DNA of 26,165 nt, from positions 1-26,165 of the forward strand of contig CALGGH010000266.1 of the NCBI GenBank assembly GCA_937916415.1, written 5' to 3'. Source of the stretch: an uncultured Lachnospiraceae bacterium. GTDB lineage: Bacteria > Bacillota > Clostridia > Lachnospirales > Lachnospiraceae. The notes under the pieces are model-generated. The model was given only the letters and a program-made list of their open reading frames with translations. It was not told the DNA's origin and did no database searches. A program made the translations under genes and the position numbers. This document shows, piece by piece, positions 22,036 to 26,165 of the stretch. Numbering within the stretch: position 1 is the stretch's first letter; each line of letters starts with the position of its first letter.

Positions 22036-22244
22036 GATGCGTTCGATTGATGAGCATGATAAATAACACGCTACCGATTTTCTAAATCAGAAAACTCATC
22101 CTCTTGATACGTAGCGTGAAACCGCAAACGCGCTTCGCTTGGACGGTGCGGTTTCACGGCACGTATCGGCGACGATTCGTTTCTGATTTGACGAAAATCG
22201 AGCTGATCGTTATTTATCATGCTCATCAATCGGACGGATGCATC
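22036..22244. mobile_element. 209-bp nested palindromic element, MITE-like or structured RNA
   Basis: Four nested stems are seen. The outer arms 22044-22067 and 22209-22232 are 24 bases and perfectly inverted (with a further GATGC/GCATC outside). Next, CGATTTTC and AAATCAGAAA (22075-22093) pair with 22180-22200. Then GATACGT (22106-22112) pairs with 22161-22167, and GTGAAACCGCA (22116-22126) with 22147-22157 around a 20-base tip. The layout resembles the rsmA-upstream element but the sequences differ. It fills nearly the whole gap between the U32 gene and the secreted-protein gene. No transposase and no clear target duplication are seen. It may also act as a terminator or as part of the downstream leader. 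Confidence 0.65.
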
Positions 22245-22276
22245 TATCGCTACGTGTAGCTGAAGGGAAAAGTGAG

Positions 22277-25200
22277 ATGAAGAAGCTTATGAAAGAACAA
22301 AGAGGACAGGGATTAAAAAGAAGCATAGTGATGCTGACGGCGGTGGCGACGATGGTGACGTCGGTGCCGGCCGGCGCATTTGCGGAGGAGAGCATGCCGG
22401 ATAATGCGTCTGTTGCGGAGACAATGTCGGCCGGAGCATCTGAGGAGGAGCTGCTGGAGCAGGAAGCAGCGGATCAGGGCGCATACGCAGCCACGGACGG
22501 CGAGTGGTCTAATGACGAGATGCTGGCAGCATATCTGGACAGACAGGTTGTGCAGGCGCAGGCCGAAAGCGGCCTGACCGCCGCACGGGACGCCGTCGAA
22601 GCCGATGATGCGGCAGTCAGGAGGGGAACGCTGCTGACCGGAAATGAACTGTATGCATACAATTACCTGGCAGACAAGATCCGGCAGATCGCTGCCGGTC
22701 AGATAACCTCCGCGGAGTTTGAGATTCCATTTTCTGCGCTGAATAATGGCAAAATGACTTTTACGCGGGAGGAGTTAGACGTATCTTCGATCACAAGCGG
22801 TACCCAGATAACCAAGGAAGCTTCTGATGCGATCAGTGAAATCTATGGCGTCAACATGGACGGCGTCATCAATGCTCTTTTGGCGGACTATCCTTATGAC
22901 ATGTATTGGTATGACAAGACCACGACCGGCGGCTATGGAATCGAAACCTTGATAAGCAGTCATTCATGTTCTGCTGAGTCCATTACGCTTGATGGTTCCA
23001 GTAAGCAGACAATTCAGCTGCACGTTGCCGCAGAATACTCTGCCGACGGGACGACCGGCGGGATTACGACCGGCTCCGATACGATACAGGCCGTGAACAA
23101 TACCGTTCCAAATGCTCAGGCCGTGGTTACTGCGGCAGCGGCAGCAGGCTGCGACACTGATTACAAGAAGGTCAAATATTATGCAGACTGGATCGTGGAC
23201 GTGGAAGATGAGGAAAAGGATGACAAGGACAAGACCGATGATCCCGCTGCGGACGACCGGAAGGACGATCCAAATGCCGATGGTGAGGATGATCCAAAGG
23301 CCGGCGATAAAGATGATCCGGAGGATGACGCAGTCTGCGTGATTGACGACGATCTGCCGGCATCCCTGTCGATTGGCAGCAAATCAGTGAAAATAACCCT
23401 TGATCAGACGGCCTGCGTATACACGGGCGAGGAGATCAGGCCGGAATGCGTGCTGACGTACGACGTGTCAGGCCAGCCCAGGAAACTGCGCGAGGACACT
23501 GATTATGCGGTCACCTATGCCAAAAACGTCAAGGCAGGCAAGGCCACGGCAACCTTTACCGGCAAGGGCAGGCTGAAAGGTACGGTCAAGAAGACCTTTA
23601 CCATTCAAAAGGCGAAGATCACGGACCTCATTTTGGATGAGGAGTCCGGGACCTATGAATATGCCAAGGGCGGAGTGAAGCCCGCCGTGACCGTGAGGTC
23701 CGGCGACGTCACGCTGACAATGGGCACGGATTACACGGTAAAGTACGCGAAGAACACCAGGACAGGAAGCCAGGCGACCGTCACCGTGACCGGCAAGGGC
23801 AATTATTCAGACAAAAAGACCGAGACGTTTACCATCATTCCCGCTGATGCGGACAACGTGATCGCCACTGCCACGGACATAACATATACGGGCAAAAAGG
23901 CCGGCCATACCACTAAGGTCGTGCTCAAGGACGCGGTAACGGGCAAAAAGCTCGTCGCGGGCACCGATTATGAAAAAACGATCGTCTTTAGGCATGGCGA
24001 TACGGTCCTGACGTCCGCGGACAAGGTGCTTTTGCCTACGCTGACGGAACTTGAGGCTGAGATCACCCTGAAAGGGAATTACAATGGCACCGTAAAGGCC
24101 ACCTACCGCGTTGTTCAGGCCAGCATGGCCAAGGCGACCGTCAAGGCTGGGGCGATATTCCGCGATGAAGTGCCGGAGGACGGCAGCTTTGATTACCTAT
24201 ACGACAGGCTCGTCGTTACGGCAGGCGGAGTCATAGTGCCGCGTTATGCGGAAAGCCTCACGAACGATCCCGGGGAGGAGCTTAAGGCTAACTACGAGAT
24301 ACTTCAGTATGCATATGATGCCGCCAAGGGCAAGATAACATTTGTCCTGCACGGCCTGAACAATTACGGAGGAACCAAGTCAGTGTCCATCACGGCGGCG
24401 AAGCCCGGCGCGAACCACGTGGTCATCTTTGATCCAAACGGAGCGACCTCCGGCAAGATGTCGGACAAAAAGATGCAGCTTGGCAAGTCCTACGTACTGC
24501 CCAGGTGCGGATTCAGGAAGAATGGATTTGAATTCGCGGGATGGAGCACCACCCCGGCTGGAGAACCCGGATATCAGGACGGAGCGGCATATCCCGCATC
24601 GGGAGCCATCACGCCTGAGCAGCTGGGCAAGGTGACCACGCTGTATGCGACCTGGAAGGAAGTCGTCTATACGGTCAGATACGTTTCCAACGGCCAGGAG
24701 ATTGGGACGGCCGGCTACGTATATGCCCAGCTCAGGACGGGTCAGCTTACTCTGCCGACTCCGGAGTCGACGGACGCTTTTAACTTCATCGGATGGTTCA
24801 CGGATCCCAAGTTCAGCGCTGAGAGCGCCGTTACGGCCGAATCCCTGACCGACAGCCTGATCAAGGACTCCGACAGGGAGATCATCGTCTACGCCAGATG
24901 GAAGTTGATACCTGCGGAAACCATGACGCGCAAGGTTCAGAAGCCCGAGGGCGACTACATAGACGTCACGAATTACGCGGCCAAATACAATACGAATGAT
25001 GATGCCGGGAAAGCACTGCGTTATCAGATCAGTGAACGTTCATCATGGGACATTGAAACGATGTCAGATGCGGTTCCGAATGATGCCGGGGACGATTACA
25101 AGGCCCTGCGCGCGGCATTCATAGTGGCCGGCAAGCTGTATCGGGACAGCGGCTCTAAGGAAAGGGTGACCGTGTACGTGCCGGCCGGGGTTTACGACAT

Positions 25201-25990
25201 GGAGATCACGAATCAGCGCGTATGGGGACTCCAGCTCGAAGAGGGCGTGGAGCTCGTCATGGATAATGACGCGGTGTTTAAGTATACGGTAGCTGATGAT
25301 TATAAAGAGGGATATTTTTACCTGCTGAGCGTGGCCGACATGCACGATGGGCAGATAGCCAACGTGAGCATACGAGGCGGCCAGATAAGCGGTCCGAGAT
25401 ACACTTATTCAGGCAAGATAAGTGAAAATGCCCATGGCTTGACGATACTGGGCGCGACGGACGTGACGATATCCGACATGAGGATCTATGACAATCACGG
25501 CGACGGCGTGTACATAGGCACCAAAAAGGAAGATCCGTACTACTATGGATGCAAGGAAGTACGCATCAGCTACTGCGACGTCTTTGACAACAGGAGAAAT
25601 AACGTATCGATAGTGGACGTCAAGGGACTGACGATCGACCACTGCAACATAACTAACGCCAGGGGAGCACAGCCTGAATGCGGCATCATCATAGAACCGA
25701 ACTTCGAAAAGGACAGGACCAGGGCGGATGCCATGTGCGGGAACGTGACGATAAGCGACTGCTACGTGGCCGCCTGGGACATGGACGTGCATACCTATGA
25801 CGGCGGGTACGCCACCTGCATGTGCCTCTATACCAACTACAATCCCAATGACTCCGGCTACTGCGTGGTTGACGGACTGACCGTCACGGGCTGCACCTTT
25901 GACGGATACGTGGGAATATATTCGGGCAAAAACGTCACGATCAAGAAGGCCGACAATACCTTTAACGGAGACATGCATGGCGTAAGTTAA
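22277..25990 (+). CDS. large secreted multidomain protein with Ig-like repeats, InlB B-repeats and C-terminal beta-helix
   Basis: 1237 residues from ATG 22277 (GAAGGG upstream). A signal peptide is clear: basic MKKLMKEQRGQGLKR, hydrophobic core, AFA cleavage after about residue 36. Residues about 110-305 resemble the region preceding the transglutaminase core in Clostridia surface proteins (YPYDMYWYDKTTTGGYG, NAQAVV, TDYKKVKYYADWI), but the core with its Cys-His-Asp is absent and an Asp/Lys-rich linker (about 307-357) stands in its place. Three Ig-like repeats with a YTG, DYTVKYAKN, GKGNY pattern (about 363-610) and a diverged fourth follow. Two InlB/Flg_new-type repeats end in LYATWK and VYARWK (about 715-880). 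The C-terminus is a right-handed beta-helix (VTISDMRIYDNHGDGVYIG type) as in pectate lyase-like proteins. No LPXTG or membrane anchor, so secreted or non-covalently held. Likely glycan-binding or glycan-cleaving; substrate unknown. Confidence 0.82.
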   Translation: MKKLMKEQRGQGLKRSIVMLTAVATMVTSVPAGAFAEESMPDNASVAETMSAGASEEELLEQEAADQGAYAATDGEWSNDEMLAAYLDRQVVQAQAESGLTAARDAVEADDAAVRRGTLLTGNELYAYNYLADKIRQIAAGQITSAEFEIPFSALNNGKMTFTREELDVSSITSGTQITKEASDAISEIYGVNMDGVINALLADYPYDMYWYDKTTTGGYGIETLISSHSCSAESITLDGSSKQTIQLHVAAEYSADGTTGGITTGSDTIQAVNNTVPNAQAVVTAAAAAGCDTDYKKVKYYADWIVDVEDEEKDDKDKTDDPAADDRKDDPNADGEDDPKAGDKDDPEDDAVCVIDDDLPASLSIGSKSVKITLDQTACVYTGEEIRPECVLTYDVSGQPRKLREDTDYAVTYAKNVKAGKATATFTGKGRLKGTVKKTFTIQKAKITDLILDEESGTYEYAKGGVKPAVTVRSGDVTLTMGTDYTVKYAKNTRTGSQATVTVTGKGNYSDKKTETFTIIPADADNVIATATDITYTGKKAGHTTKVVLKDAVTGKKLVAGTDYEKTIVFRHGDTVLTSADKVLLPTLTELEAEITLKGNYNGTVKATYRVVQASMAKATVKAGAIFRDEVPEDGSFDYLYDRLVVTAGGVIVPRYAESLTNDPGEELKANYEILQYAYDAAKGKITFVLHGLNNYGGTKSVSITAAKPGANHVVIFDPNGATSGKMSDKKMQLGKSYVLPRCGFRKNGFEFAGWSTTPAGEPGYQDGAAYPASGAITPEQLGKVTTLYATWKEVVYTVRYVSNGQEIGTAGYVYAQLRTGQLTLPTPESTDAFNFIGWFTDPKFSAESAVTAESLTDSLIKDSDREIIVYARWKLIPAETMTRKVQKPEGDYIDVTNYAAKYNTNDDAGKALRYQISERSSWDIETMSDAVPNDAGDDYKALRAAFIVAGKLYRDSGSKERVTVYVPAGVYDMEITNQRVWGLQLEEGVELVMDNDAVFKYTVADDYKEGYFYLLSVADMHDGQIANVSIRGGQISGPRYTYSGKISENAHGLTILGATDVTISDMRIYDNHGDGVYIGTKKEDPYYYGCKEVRISYCDVFDNRRNNVSIVDVKGLTIDHCNITNARGAQPECGIIIEPNFEKDRTRADAMCGNVTISDCYVAAWDMDVHTYDGGYATCMCLYTNYNPNDSGYCVVDGLTVTGCTFDGYVGIYSGKNVTIKKADNTFNGDMHGVS

Positions 25991-25998
25991 CCATGCAT
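25973..25998 (+). terminator. hairpin with the stop codon of the secreted protein in its loop
   Basis: ATGCATGG (25973-25980) and CCATGCAT (25991-25998) are perfect complements around a ten-base loop that contains the TAA stop. No T-run follows. Confidence 0.4.
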
Positions 25999-26087
25999 AT
26001 GCCCGGGACTAATAAGGTTCATAATGCATATTGCCCGGGGCTAAGAAGGTTCATAATGCATATTGCCCGGGGCTAAGAAGGTTCATC
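25993..26087 (+). repeat. three tandem 31-32-bp units
   Basis: Units at 25993-26023, 26024-26055 and 26056-26087 each begin ATGCATAT, contain the palindrome CCCGGG or its variant, and end AAGGTTCAT. The last two are almost identical; the first differs by one deletion and two substitutions. They directly precede the ribosome binding site of the next gene. There are no spacers, so this is not CRISPR. It may be operator-like or simple tandem amplification. Confidence 0.8.
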
Positions 26088-26120
26088 AGGCAAGCAGCAT
26101 ACGAAGCCAAAGAGGAGGAT

Positions 26121-26165
26121 ATGAAAAGAATGAGTGAAGTAACGGAGCTTTTTGCCAAAAACGTG
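26121..26165 (+). CDS. start of a truncated gene, possibly glutamine synthetase type III
   Basis: Only 15 codons are in the window: MKRMSEVTELFAKNV. AGAGGAGGA just upstream is a strong ribosome binding site. From memory the short motif resembles the N-terminus of type III glutamine synthetases of Clostridia (a VTELF or VAEVF segment followed by an invariant FND), but the diagnostic part lies beyond the window. Treat the gene as likely real and the product as a guess. Confidence 0.4.
   Translation, partial: MKRMSEVTELFAKNV

Noticed and set aside
25900..25990. LPXTG-type wall anchor on the secreted protein
   Set aside because: The C-terminus ends in beta-helix sequence with no sorting motif, hydrophobic segment or basic tail.
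25993..26087. Possible CRISPR array
   Set aside because: The units are directly contiguous with no unique spacers and no cas genes are present.

Overview
The window reads as a chromosomal segment of a Gram-positive anaerobe of the Clostridia, most likely a Lachnospiraceae-type gut or rumen bacterium. This is inferred from gene content (IreB, DUF1292, RNase J, archaeal/eukaryote-type ProS), from the conserved order ireB-ruvX-DUF1292-...-mltG-trmR-U32, and from a large secreted protein built of Ig-like and InlB-type repeats. I see no prophage, conjugative element, CRISPR array or intact transposase. Coding density is high and almost everything from 8.9 kb on lies on the + strand.

Layout. 1-2.4 kb: two convergent genes for membrane proteins of the same plan (zinc ribbon, one membrane helix, acidic Trp/Tyr/Asp-rich tail), separated by a strong hairpin made from a dispersed GGGGACGGTTC repeat. 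2.4-7 kb: a GH13 alpha-glucan hydrolase, then trmO (-) and an O-antigen-ligase-like membrane protein (+) whose start codons abut head to head. 7-10.8 kb: proS, a tRNA-Lys(CUU) gene on the - strand with a clear promoter, tatD and rsmA. 10.9-14.3 kb: an unrecognised 1113-residue protein with helical-repeat N-terminus, prion-like and charged middle, and a C-terminal domain that looks like an AAA+ ATPase with a degenerate Walker A. 14.3-16.2 kb: glgB. 16.3-22.0 kb: a tightly packed cluster ireB, ruvX, DUF1292, RNase J, YlbF family, a short MltG-like protein, trmR, and a U32-family tRNA hydroxylase. 22.3-26.0 kb: a 1237-residue secreted beta-helix protein. 26.1 kb: the first 15 codons of another gene, possibly glutamine synthetase III.

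How the genes fit together. The GH13 enzyme and GlgB both act on alpha-glucans. TrmR and the U32 protein probably act in sequence on U34 of tRNAs (hydroxylation, then O-methylation); TrmO, ProS, the tRNA-Lys gene and RsmA add further translation functions. RNase J and the YlbF protein are neighbours and may share an RNA-decay role.

The main non-genic signal is a set of structured intergenic repeats: two long nested palindromes (about 156 and 209 bp), a possible truncated relative of the first at the window edge, four sites of a GGGGACGGTTC repeat, a second palindromic repeat at two loci, and three genes whose stop codon sits in the loop of a hairpin. I found no clearly new multi-gene defence or biosynthetic system. 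The best candidates for undescribed biology are the TPR/pseudo-AAA+ protein, the mirrored zinc-ribbon pair and the two long palindromic elements.
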